A stretch of 16,859 nt of DNA from JAAYCO01 sp964632015 (GTDB lineage: Bacteria > Planctomycetota > Phycisphaerae > SM23-33): the NCBI GenBank assembly GCA_964632015.1, contig CAZWAT010000040.1:1-16859 (forward strand). Reading direction: 5' to 3'. Positions 1-7,350 of this stretch are shown here, in pieces (within the stretch, counting starts at the first letter, position 1; the number at the start of each line of letters is the position of its first letter). The notes under the pieces are model-generated. The model did no database searches, was not told the DNA's origin, and saw nothing but the letters and a program-made list of their open reading frames with translations. The position numbers and the translations under genes were made by a program.

Positions 1-135
1 AAGGCGTTATGGCTCGGCACCACGGGTGATAGGCTCGTGGAAGGCTATTTGACAAGTGCTGGATCAGGGCCAATGCAGGTTCAAGATGCTTTTCGGAAAC
101 GTCCTGCTTTTTTGTTGTTGTCAATGCCACTTTGA
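1..135 (+). CDS. Possible C-terminal tail of an upstream gene (partial at left edge)
   Basis: Frame 1 is open from the first base to a TGA at 133-135, giving 44 codons and ending in the residues LLLSMPL. The other two forward frames close early in this stretch. I do not recognise the fragment and it has no diagnostic motif. It would end 50 bases before the VCBS gene, a normal spacing for consecutive genes. A 44-codon open frame can occur by chance, so this is only a possible gene end. Sequence to the left of the window would settle it. Confidence 0.3.
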   Translation, partial: KALWLGTTGDRLVEGYLTSAGSGPMQVQDAFRKRPAFLLLSMPL

Positions 136-143
136 GATATACT
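115..143 (+). promoter_or_regulatory. Candidate sigma70-type promoter for the VCBS/ASPIC gene
   Basis: TTGTTG at 115-120 and TATACT at 138-143 are separated by 17 bases, a standard -35/-10 arrangement. Transcription would begin near 150 and leave a leader of about 35 bases before the ATG at 186, including the AAAGGGAA ribosome-binding stretch. This is pattern matching only. Planctomycete promoter consensus sequences are not well enough known for certainty. Confidence 0.3.
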
Positions 144-185
144 CTCGGGCCACAGACAGACTGCCGCAGAAAAAGGGAAATGAAT

Positions 186-1613
186 ATGTTTTATTGCGGT
201 ATGTCTTTTCGTTTTGTTGTGGTTGTCATGTCTGTCCTTCTCCTAATTTGCGCCCTGCATGCTCAACCCTTTGAGGATGTTACGGATTCTGTTGGTTTGA
301 CGGGGCTTTACAAAAGTCCTGCAGCCTGGATTGACTTTAACAACGACGGTTGGATCGATCTGTACATTTCCGGCCAGTTATGGCGAAATGTCGAGGGTCG
401 GCGTTTCGAGCTTGTGGAAACGGCCGGAATTACGGGGCGGGCTGTCTGGGCTGACATGGATAACGATGGATACATTGATGTTTTCGCGTGGGGGAGCGGC
501 AAGTACAGGCTATTTCGCAATCTTGGGGGTCGTGGGTTTCAGGATTTGAGTCACACCCTTCCCGAGATTCCCATCGAGGTCTGCCGAGGAGCAGTGTGGG
601 GAGACTTCAACAACAACGGCTTAGTCGATTTGTACGTTGGCGGGTACGAGATATGGGGCAAGGCGCACTACGTTGACGTGATTCTGGAGAATCGCGGCAA
701 CGGTAAATTTGAGCTGGTTTGGAAGTCTCCTGGCAAGCCTCAGCCCGCGCGTGGAATCACTACTTCTGACTACAACGAAGACGGCGCTCTTGACATCTAC
801 GTGTCGAATTACCGTCTGAGGCCCAATCGTCTATGGCAGAACAACGGAAAGGGTGAGTTCAAGGACGTAGCCGCCCAGACGGGCACCGCCGGTAACGGCC
901 CGCGTTCCTATGGGCATACCATAGGCTCGGCGTGGGGAGACCTTGACAACGACGGGCATCTGGACCTGTTCGTGGGAAATTTCAGTCACCCCCCCGCCAG
1001 TCAGGATCGCCCGATGTTTCTCAGGAATCACGGCCCCGAGGGTAACTTCACCTTCAAGGACATGTCTGCCAAGGCCAAGCTTCACTGGCAGGAATCGTAC
1101 GCTTCGCCGGCACTGGGCGACTTTGACAACGACGGTTGGTTGGACCTGTTCTTCACGACCGTCTACAGCGGCGATTCGAGCGTTCTGTACCGCAACATGG
1201 GTGCCTGGAGGTTCGAGAACGTCACCAAGAAACACCAATTGACAAGCGAAAAGACCTACCAGGCGGCGTGGGCCGATTTCGACAATGACGGATATCTCGA
1301 CATGGTCACAGGCGCTCGGCTTTACCGCAATCCCGGCGGGTCGAACTCTTGGATCAGGGTTCAGTTGGTTGGTACCAGGGGCGTCAACCTTTCAGCAATC
1401 GGGGCGCAGGTACGGGTCAAGCTTGGCGATTACGTGCTTACGCGACAGGTCGAAACAGGTACCGGAGAGGGCAACCAGAACGACATGCGTATGCATTTTG
1501 GCCTGGGCGACCACACAGGCCCCGTCGATGTCGAGATTCGCTGGCCCGACGGACACCGACAAACAGTTACCACCCACGTCAACCAGACACTGCGCGTAGT
1601 CCGCAGCCGATAG
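186..1613 (+). CDS. Secreted VCBS/FG-GAP repeat protein with C-terminal ASPIC/UnbV domain (CRTAC1-like)
   Basis: This 475-residue protein is predicted to be exported. It starts with a signal peptide (VVVVMSVLLLICALHA, probable cleavage after residue 26). Seven calcium-binding-type loops of the form DxDNDGxxDL follow, at about residues 50, 90, 140, 195, 252, 312 and 364, typical of the blades of an FG-GAP/VCBS beta-propeller. The C-terminal part (about 386-472), with AIGAQV, HFGLG and WPDG, matches the ASPIC/UnbV domain. Such proteins are abundant in Planctomycetota and are thought to act in surface adhesion or carbohydrate binding; the specific ligand is unknown. I chose ATG 186 because AAAGGGAA lies about 8 bases upstream; ATG 180 and 201 and an earlier TTG (132) are alternatives. 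The gene converges on the asparagine synthetase gene with a 50-base gap. No PEP-CTERM or type IX sorting tail is visible. Confidence 0.85.
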   Translation: MFYCGMSFRFVVVVMSVLLLICALHAQPFEDVTDSVGLTGLYKSPAAWIDFNNDGWIDLYISGQLWRNVEGRRFELVETAGITGRAVWADMDNDGYIDVFAWGSGKYRLFRNLGGRGFQDLSHTLPEIPIEVCRGAVWGDFNNNGLVDLYVGGYEIWGKAHYVDVILENRGNGKFELVWKSPGKPQPARGITTSDYNEDGALDIYVSNYRLRPNRLWQNNGKGEFKDVAAQTGTAGNGPRSYGHTIGSAWGDLDNDGHLDLFVGNFSHPPASQDRPMFLRNHGPEGNFTFKDMSAKAKLHWQESYASPALGDFDNDGWLDLFFTTVYSGDSSVLYRNMGAWRFENVTKKHQLTSEKTYQAAWADFDNDGYLDMVTGARLYRNPGGSNSWIRVQLVGTRGVNLSAIGAQVRVKLGDYVLTRQVETGTGEGNQNDMRMHFGLGDHTGPVDVEIRWPDGHRQTVTTHVNQTLRVVRSR

Positions 1614-1663
1614 GTTGATCAGTGGACAATGAGCCTTGGCGCAAGCCCATTAACATGCTGGTG

Positions 1664-3565
1664 TCAGGAAACCTTTCCCTTTTTTGGGAGAAATCTTCTG
1701 GCCCACATTTCGAACATGAGTATTGCCCAGAGGAGCGGTTCGTTGTTTCTCAGTCCTCGCTGGTGTGCGTTCCATGCGTTTCGAACGGCTGAGGGTCGGA
1801 TGTAATCGGCGTATATTGGTGAGTGTGCAAGCAGCATGTCGCCGGCGAGGTCTCGCATAGGCCCGCGCAGCCATTCGCGAATCGGCGGCGTGAAACCCTG
1901 CTTTGGTCTGTATAGCAGTTGTGGTGAAAGCATCGGCGTCAGTGCGGACTTGAGCAGGATTTTTCCCCCGCCTCTACGGGTCTTCCAGGCGGATGGTATC
2001 GACCAGGCGAATTCGACCATTTTGTAATCCAGCAGGGGCACGCGCACTTCAAGAGCAACGGCCATGCTCGCGCGATCAACCTTGGTCAGGATGTCATCAA
2101 CGAGATAAGTTTTCAGGTCGGTATAAATCAACTGGTCGAGATCTTCGGTTCCTGGCGTCTTGCTCATGTGCTGCCTGATCACATCCGCGGATCGATAGCC
2201 TTTGAGTTCCGCCGCAAGTTCTGCCGAGTAGAACGCATGTTTGTCGTCGTCGCACAGAAAGCCAACGCTTCGGCAGTATGCTTCGGGGGCGTCAAGGCAG
2301 ATGTTGGTGAGTGTGGTTTTCGCGCGCATGGGCCTGGGCAACCAGTCGGCCTTGGGGTACAGTCGAGAAATCGGGCGTATGCACCACCGCCTTGCAAAGC
2401 GGGGGATGATCGCCCGTGCCCTTCGCTCGGCGAGGTCCATCCAGTACCTTCGGTATCCGCCAAAATTCTCGTCGCCTCCGTCGCCGCTCAGCGCGACCGT
2501 CACATGCCTGCGAGCCTCTTTCGAGACGCAGTAGGTGGGAATGGACGAGTAATCCGCGAACGGTTCGTCATAATGCCACGCCAGCATTGCCACCAACTCG
2601 GCGCAGTCCGGCTGGACAATCCGCTCGTGGTGCACGGTGTTGTATCGCCTCGCGACTTCGCGTGCGTAGTCCAACTCGCTGTATTTTCTTTCGTTGAAGC
2701 CGATGCTGGCGGTTATAAGCGGGTGCTGCCTGGCCAACGCCATCATGGCGACCACCGCGGAGGAATCTACCCCTCCGCTGAGAAACGCCCCCAGCGGGAC
2801 ATCGCTGACAAGCTGCATCTTCACGCACTCGCCCAGTGTTTCGACAAGCTGCCCGCGGGCCTGTTCTTTACTACCGGCAAAGGTTTGACGCGGTGGAAGG
2901 TTCCAATATTCGCCCACGGTGGCGCCCCGCTCGTCGAATCTCAGCCAATTCGCGGGCGGCAGCTTGAATATGTCCTTGAACATGGTTTTAGGCGCAGGGA
3001 CGTAAAGAAACGTCAGGTAATCGCTCAGCGCGTCGGGGCGAACCTCCCTTCGCACCTGGGGGTGTTCGAGAATCGCCTTAATTTCGCTGGCGAAGACGAG
3101 CCTGCCATCTCGCACGGTGTAGTGTATCGGCTTGACGCCCAGGTGGTCGCGTGCGAGGTACACGCATCGCCTGCGCACGTCGTAGATGCACAGTGCAAAT
3201 ATACCCCTGAGTTGAGCGAAGCACCCAGACCCGTCGCGCTCGTAAAGGTGAATGATGACCTCGGTGTCGCTTCGGGTTTTGAACACGTGACCCTGTGAGG
3301 CGAGTTGCTCCCGGAGTTGCCTAAAGTTGTATATCTCGCCGTTGAAGACGATCCACACCGACCCATCTTCGTTGGTCATTGGTTGTCTGCCTGTGTCGAG
3401 GTCGATAATGCTCAGGCGTGCGTGGGCGAGTGCTACATGCTCGTCTGTCCATGTGCCCAGGTCATCAGGCCCGCGATGTCGTAGCGTGTTGATCATCCTC
3501 GCCAGCACCGTGTGGGTGTCGAGGTCGATCGAGTGAAAGTCAGCCATGCCGCAGATACCGCACAT
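1664..3565 (-). CDS. asnB: Glutamine-hydrolysing asparagine synthetase / EPS-associated amidotransferase
   Basis: This 633-residue class II glutamine amidotransferase would use glutamine nitrogen and ATP to amidate a carboxyl group. It begins MCGICG, so Cys2 is the N-terminal nucleophile. NGEIYN (75-80) and RSDTEV (98-103) complete the glutaminase pocket. The synthetase half has the PP-loop SGGVDSS (263-269) and SGDGGDE (360-366). Both halves look intact and the length is normal. The start is fixed by the Cys2 requirement, and AGGA lies 6 bases upstream. It is the last gene of the leftward operon, 19 bases after the beta-helix gene. Length, N-terminal style and the FemAB-like neighbour resemble the exosortase A-associated amidotransferase family (TIGR03108). 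It may therefore modify an exopolysaccharide or its precursor rather than make free asparagine. The family is certain; the EPS role is inference. Confidence 0.92.
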   Translation of the reverse strand: MCGICGMADFHSIDLDTHTVLARMINTLRHRGPDDLGTWTDEHVALAHARLSIIDLDTGRQPMTNEDGSVWIVFNGEIYNFRQLREQLASQGHVFKTRSDTEVIIHLYERDGSGCFAQLRGIFALCIYDVRRRCVYLARDHLGVKPIHYTVRDGRLVFASEIKAILEHPQVRREVRPDALSDYLTFLYVPAPKTMFKDIFKLPPANWLRFDERGATVGEYWNLPPRQTFAGSKEQARGQLVETLGECVKMQLVSDVPLGAFLSGGVDSSAVVAMMALARQHPLITASIGFNERKYSELDYAREVARRYNTVHHERIVQPDCAELVAMLAWHYDEPFADYSSIPTYCVSKEARRHVTVALSGDGGDENFGGYRRYWMDLAERRARAIIPRFARRWCIRPISRLYPKADWLPRPMRAKTTLTNICLDAPEAYCRSVGFLCDDDKHAFYSAELAAELKGYRSADVIRQHMSKTPGTEDLDQLIYTDLKTYLVDDILTKVDRASMAVALEVRVPLLDYKMVEFAWSIPSAWKTRRGGGKILLKSALTPMLSPQLLYRPKQGFTPPIREWLRGPMRDLAGDMLLAHSPIYADYIRPSAVRNAWNAHQRGLRNNEPLLWAILMFEMWARRFLPKKGKVS

Positions 3566-3584
3566 TTGGTGTCCTGTTCTGTGC

Positions 3585-5018
3585 TCAGTCGCCCGCCTGT
3601 CGAGGCGTCGGCAGGTGAAAGTCGAACCTTGTCGGGTCGTCGCTGTAGGTCACCGAGACATCACGAAACGCCGGCCTGCTGTAGTGATTGCCTTCGAACC
3701 GTCGCGTGATCTGGCCCAGTGTTTTGATGGTGTACCACTGCTGGCGGCACTCGCCGAGCCTGTGCGGACCGGCCGACCTGTATATCACGTTGTCTTCGAA
3801 GACCGTTTCGGCGGCGAGCGTCAACTTGCCGAACAGAATCGCAGGCCCCTCAAACGTGGTAATAATGTTGCGACGGAAGATGTTGTTATTCATCCGCCTG
3901 TCTTGTCTGGCGGTCGCATCCGAAAGTTGCACGGCGGCATGCGAGGCGGGCTGGTCGGAGCCTTTGCGCCAGTCGTACCGCCCCACCCACAGGATGTTGT
4001 CCTCGACGAGGTTGTCGTTCTGGTCGTACGCCACGATGCCGCTGTTGGGTTTGTCATCGTAGCAGTGAAGGATTATCGCCTGCTTGTTGTTGTTGAAAAT
4101 TATGTTGTTGCGTATCACCGACGAGCATACGCCTTGCAGCAACGATATTCCGCCGTGGGTATTCGAGTGAATCGAATTTCCCTCGATAGTCATTCCCATT
4201 ACGCGTCCGTTGTGCTGTATGCCGTGCATCGCGTTGCGATAGATAAGGCAGTTTTCGATGAGAATGTTCCTGTTTGGCTTGTCCCTGCTACCGAGGTATA
4301 TGCCGTGCGACCCACCGTTATCCCTCACGACGCAGGACGATATCGTCACGTCACCAAGCCCCTGCGACCCGAAGATTCCGCGAGAAAGCCCGAAGATTTC
4401 GAGATTTCTCAGCCTCACCGACCCGGACTGGCTGAGTTTAACACCGTGCCCGCCTCCGTCGATGGTTGTCAGCACCAGCCCGTCGATAATGATGTTGCCC
4501 GAGTTGCGAATTTCAATGCAACTGCCCGTCGATTGCAGTGTCGGGCGTTCACCGGGCATGGCGATTACAAGCACGGGGCGATGTCTTGGCGCTCGCATTC
4601 CCACAATTGCCAGCATGTTCTTGCCCGCCCATCTGCCCTCACGAAACACCAGGCAGGCGCCGGGCCTTAACCTTCTACTCGCGGCTGTGACGGTGGCGAA
4701 GGGCCTGTTGATGTCGCCCGCGGCAGCCGTCGCGTCGTCACCGTCAGGACAGACGAAGTACATCACTTCGGGGCTATATCCTCGCTTGTCCATCCATTGG
4801 TGCAGTTGCGACATCGAATTGATGCTGTTGACATCGGGGTTTGCATCGTCGGCGTCCGCTCCGTTATCGCACGCCACGCCATAGCCATCCCTGTCGCCAT
4901 CGATGCACAAGACATGCCTTGGCACCGAGTCATTCGCTCTTGCCGTCGCCATTCCACCAGTGGCGTCAATCGCGGCGATGAATATGAACGCGGCAGCAAT
5001 TGCGTATGTGATTTTCAT
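3585..5018 (-). CDS. Secreted right-handed parallel beta-helix protein with N-terminal MopE-like metal-binding motif
   Basis: This 477-residue protein is predicted to be exported, with a signal peptide probably cleaved after ARA (residue 28). Residues 38-61 contain DGDRDGYG, a Cys at each end (38, 50) and ADADDANPD, resembling the calcium-binding DxDxDGYG...DxDD motif of MopE-like and thrombospondin type 3-like segments. A beta-helix cap follows (YFVCPDGDDA... PFATV, about 87-110), then many NNIIxxN-type turns from about 165 to 415 (DGLVL, ENCLIYRN, EGNSIHSN, RNNIIFNN, EDNILW, RRNIITT), typical of polysaccharide lyases, epimerases and NosD-like proteins. The ATG at 5018 is chosen because GGAGG lies 8 bases upstream; a longer reading frame has no such support. 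Lying between FemAB-like and AsnB genes, it probably binds, cuts or epimerises the EPS made by this locus. Substrate and activity cannot be assigned. Confidence 0.82.
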   Translation of the reverse strand: MKITYAIAAAFIFIAAIDATGGMATARANDSVPRHVLCIDGDRDGYGVACDNGADADDANPDVNSINSMSQLHQWMDKRGYSPEVMYFVCPDGDDATAAAGDINRPFATVTAASRRLRPGACLVFREGRWAGKNMLAIVGMRAPRHRPVLVIAMPGERPTLQSTGSCIEIRNSGNIIIDGLVLTTIDGGGHGVKLSQSGSVRLRNLEIFGLSRGIFGSQGLGDVTISSCVVRDNGGSHGIYLGSRDKPNRNILIENCLIYRNAMHGIQHNGRVMGMTIEGNSIHSNTHGGISLLQGVCSSVIRNNIIFNNNKQAIILHCYDDKPNSGIVAYDQNDNLVEDNILWVGRYDWRKGSDQPASHAAVQLSDATARQDRRMNNNIFRRNIITTFEGPAILFGKLTLAAETVFEDNVIYRSAGPHRLGECRQQWYTIKTLGQITRRFEGNHYSRPAFRDVSVTYSDDPTRFDFHLPTPRQAGD

Positions 5019-5026
5019 CTGACGAT

Positions 5027-5031
5027 CCTCC
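5027..5031 (-). promoter_or_regulatory. Shine-Dalgarno site fixing the start of the beta-helix gene
   Basis: On the minus strand GGAGG lies 8 bases upstream of the ATG at 5018. It sits in the 26-base gap after the FemAB-like gene's stop codon. This rules out the upstream in-frame start at 5135, which would extend back over the end of the FemAB-like gene and bury the signal peptide. Confidence 0.7.
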
Positions 5032-5044
5032 AGTTGCATCGCGT

Positions 5045-6109
5045 TCACGCCAGCTTGCGGACAACTCTCGAACCGATGGCTGTGCACGCCCAGACAGGCA
5101 TGAACCGCCAGCAAGCCCTGATCGCCTTTGCGCACCTGCCCTCCCCTGCCGGTGGAGGCAATGACGAACCTTCAGGCAGAAGATAATGCCAATGCAGGGC
5201 ATTTTCCTTCGCGCCCCACTGCCGCTTGAAAGCCCAAATTCCGCTCTCGACGGTGCATCTGCCGAAGTCAAACACATCAAGCCCGGCGGCGCATGCAAAC
5301 TCGATCATTGCCCAGTAAAGCAGCATGTTGGCGGAGGTTTCTTTTGCCTTGTCAGTACCCGCCGACCATTGCACGTGCAGGTTCTTTCCGTCGCGCAGGG
5401 TGATGGCGCCCGCTTGTGTTTCGTCTTGCAGGTAGGCCATATGCACCGTGGTTATGTCCCCGAACACTTCAAACAGTGCTCCGAAGAAGCTCTTTGCATG
5501 CGGCCCACTGCCCAGGTCGCGCATTCTGCGAGCATAGATGGGGTAGAAATCGTCAAGCAGCTCGGATCCGCCGGTTCGCAGCGTAAGGTTGCTTTTTTGA
5601 CCCTTCCGAATGTGGTTTCTGACCTTGGGTTTCAGCGTCTCCCACACCGCATTGGCGTCCTGTTGCAATGGCAGGCGAAACGTCACCTTGTCTGTTCGAC
5701 ACGGTATGTCCGGCCAGGGGTTATGCTTGTGTCGCAACTCGATCCATGCGCAGTTCCGTTCCTCCAGCAGCAGTCGGGCCGAGGCAACCAGGTCGCGGGC
5801 GGCTGCATCATCGGTCGCCAGCACGCCCGAGGCGTCGAGATAGGGCAGACTGGTGAGTCTGTGTTTGAACAGCATGCTGTTCTGCTCGATGAGTTGAAGG
5901 ACGCCACAGATTCGCTCGTTTCGCCTTGCGGTGAGGCGCCAGACCTTGTTTCCCACGGCCGAGCCGAGAAACTCACCCCAACGCACATCGTGAAACACCC
6001 CCGCCGACGAGTTGCGAAGGAACTCCTCCCAGCCAATCGGTCTGTGTCCGACGGTTACCGTACACCTGTCCGGCACCTCGACATTTTTTCGATTTGCGGA
6101 TGGATGCAT
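5045..6109 (-). CDS. FemAB-like acyltransferase, PEP-CTERM/exosortase-associated type
   Basis: This 354-residue protein has the FemAB/GNAT-fold pattern. KVRNHIRKGQK (162-172) and YARRMRDLGSG (192-202) lie in the first half. FDFGRCTVESG (280-290) followed by FKRQWG (294-299) is the signature near the C terminus. True FemAB enzymes transfer amino acids from aminoacyl-tRNA to peptidoglycan precursors. This subgroup (resembling TIGR03019) is found in extended exopolysaccharide loci that also contain PEP-CTERM processing genes; its acceptor is unknown. The C-terminal stretch ending in GSRVVRKLA also resembles that subgroup. It has no signal peptide, so it is probably cytoplasmic. It is the first gene of the leftward operon, with GGAGG just 4 bases before the ATG and 26 bases to the beta-helix gene. 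The family call is strong; the amino-acid transfer role is inference. Confidence 0.85.
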   Translation of the reverse strand: MHPSANRKNVEVPDRCTVTVGHRPIGWEEFLRNSSAGVFHDVRWGEFLGSAVGNKVWRLTARRNERICGVLQLIEQNSMLFKHRLTSLPYLDASGVLATDDAAARDLVASARLLLEERNCAWIELRHKHNPWPDIPCRTDKVTFRLPLQQDANAVWETLKPKVRNHIRKGQKSNLTLRTGGSELLDDFYPIYARRMRDLGSGPHAKSFFGALFEVFGDITTVHMAYLQDETQAGAITLRDGKNLHVQWSAGTDKAKETSANMLLYWAMIEFACAAGLDVFDFGRCTVESGIWAFKRQWGAKENALHWHYLLPEGSSLPPPAGEGRCAKAIRACWRFMPVWACTAIGSRVVRKLA

Positions 6110-6156
6110 TCGGCCTCCATTTGCCCGAGTATCGCCATCATCAAGTGTTCGTCCGG

Positions 6157-6167
6157 CCTATTATAGG
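6157..6167. promoter_or_regulatory. 11-bp palindrome carrying -10-like hexamers in the FemAB/CapA divergent region
   Basis: CCTATTATAGG is a perfect palindrome around a central T, in the 96-base gap between the divergent FemAB-like and CapA-like genes. Read on the minus strand it contains an exact TATAAT; on the plus strand it contains TATTAT. It could serve as a shared -10 region or an operator. I see no convincing -35 element at 16-18 bases on either side, so the promoter reading is tentative. Confidence 0.35.
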
Positions 6168-6205
6168 TCAGCAGGTAACGCCGATTCTGACACGGGAGTT
6201 TTCAC

Positions 6206-7318
6206 ATGCGTCTTGATGGTTCACCAGATCGACCGGACCCCGAAGGCTCAGGACGAGTGCGACTGGCCGCGGTGGGTGATCTTCTGCTTTCGGGCGAGCT
6301 TGACGAACGCCTCTCCAGCGATTCGGTCTTCGCGGGAGTCAAAAGCACCTTCGCCACGTGCGACCTGGTGGTGGGAAACCTTGAATGCACGCTCCCCGGC
6401 CCGCGTATGGTTGGAGTCGAGCCGAGGGTAATTGCAGGCAAAAGGTTGATGCAATCGGTGATAAAGGCCCAATTCGACGCGGTGTGTATGGCGAACAACC
6501 ACACGTTCGACTGCTACGAGGAGGGTTTCAATCTGGTGGTCGAGGCCCTTGACGACGGAGGGATAGCGAGGTTCGGCGCTGGAGAGAATATCAAGCAGGC
6601 TTCCTCACCGGCGATCATCGAACGCAACGGCCTGCGGATTGCGTTCGTGGCTGGCGCCGACGCGAGAACCGGGCCTCACAGACTTGCAACCGAAACGGCG
6701 GCGGGGGTCAACGCGCTGGAAGTGGACAGGCTCGCAGACGACATACGCCGCCTGCGTCAAACGGTCCACCACGTAATAGTGTCGCTTCACTGGGGCCAGG
6801 AGCGATTGAACGTGCCTTCACCCCAACAGATTCAGCAGGCGCAAACGCTGGTGGACGCTGGCGCGACGATGATTCTGGGGCACCATCCTCACGTGATCTC
6901 TGGTTGGCAGATGCACCAGGGCGCGGGGATAATTTACTCGTTGGGCAACTTCGTCGCGTCGGATGTGAGGTATTCCAATGGCGACTGCTTGCGATGGAAC
7001 CGACGAGAAAGAACCGGGTGCATCCTGCTTGCGGAGCTTCGGTCAGAGGGCGTCAGGGAGATCAGGCAGGTTCCCACGTTCGACCCAGGCCTGAGGGTCA
7101 GGATTGACGAGAGCAATTACGCCAGGCGATGCATTGAAAAGGCGAACATCGAGTTGCGAAAGGGAATCACTGCCCGTCGGTACCGGCGCAAGCATTTCTG
7201 GATAACCACCGCCAGACCCACGATTGAACACCTTGCGCCTAATCGTCTCATACACTTGAGGCCGAGGCACTTCAAGAATGCGCTGATACGCGCGATGGAG
7301 TCCGCAAGGGCCGGTTGA
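6206..7318 (+). CDS. CapA-family (poly-gamma-glutamate/capsule) metallophosphoesterase-like protein
   Basis: This 370-residue protein carries all the usual CapA/PGA_cap motifs: VGDLLLSG with Asp25, GNLE (57-60), ANNHTFD (96-102), LHWGQE (194-199), GHHPHV (225-230) and YSLGNF (244-249). These resemble the metal-binding blocks of calcineurin-like phosphoesterases. CapA proteins are needed for poly-gamma-glutamate capsule synthesis or export in Bacillus, but many relatives sit in polysaccharide loci with no known reaction. There is no signal peptide or membrane anchor, unlike Bacillus CapA, and no CapB/C genes lie nearby. GGGAG lies 8 bases before the ATG. It is divergent from the FemAB-like operon across 96 bases and probably serves the same envelope-polymer process. 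Its basic C-terminal tail (about 300-370) matches nothing I know. Confidence 0.88.
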   Translation: MRLDGSPDRPDPEGSGRVRLAAVGDLLLSGELDERLSSDSVFAGVKSTFATCDLVVGNLECTLPGPRMVGVEPRVIAGKRLMQSVIKAQFDAVCMANNHTFDCYEEGFNLVVEALDDGGIARFGAGENIKQASSPAIIERNGLRIAFVAGADARTGPHRLATETAAGVNALEVDRLADDIRRLRQTVHHVIVSLHWGQERLNVPSPQQIQQAQTLVDAGATMILGHHPHVISGWQMHQGAGIIYSLGNFVASDVRYSNGDCLRWNRRERTGCILLAELRSEGVREIRQVPTFDPGLRVRIDESNYARRCIEKANIELRKGITARRYRRKHFWITTARPTIEHLAPNRLIHLRPRHFKNALIRAMESARAG

Positions 7319-7338
7319 GGTTGTCGCCCCACCGGCCC
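7308..7338. terminator. Hairpin between convergent capA-like and Gfo/Idh genes
   Basis: GGGCCGGT (7308-7315) and ACCGGCCC (7331-7338) form a perfect 8-bp GC-rich stem with a 15-base loop. The capA-like stop codon (7316-7318) is the first triplet of the loop. Lying in the 32-base gap between two converging genes, it could act as a terminator in either direction. Neither side has a run of T, so a classical Rho-independent mechanism is doubtful. Confidence 0.4.
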
Positions 7339-7350
7339 CGCGGAGTGAAC

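Noticed and set aside
1400..1613. Possible PEP-CTERM or other sorting signal on the VCBS protein, given exosortase-type neighbours
   Set aside because: The C terminus is the ASPIC/UnbV domain with no PEP motif, hydrophobic helix or basic tail. The beta-helix protein also lacks one.
1614..1663. Terminator between the VCBS and asnB genes
   Set aside because: The best hairpin here is a 4-bp CTTG/CAAG stem with no T run.
2168..3298. 376-codon open frame on the plus strand opposite asnB
   Set aside because: It is the antisense of a clear asnB, shows no domain, and has composition typical of a GC-rich shadow frame.
3546..4670. 374-codon open frame on the plus strand opposite the beta-helix gene
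   Set aside because: Antisense shadow. The minus-strand frame has a signal peptide, a ribosome-binding site and a recognisable fold.
5140..5158. CCTCC/GGAGG inverted repeat encoding a PPPAGEG stretch near the end of the FemAB-like gene, resembling a REP-type insertion
   Set aside because: The encoded C terminus keeps the length and flanking motifs expected for the family, so the stretch looks like ordinary divergence. Only one copy is visible in the window.
5186..6166. 326-codon open frame opposite the FemAB-like gene
   Set aside because: Antisense shadow of a well-supported gene, and it would run across the divergent promoter region.
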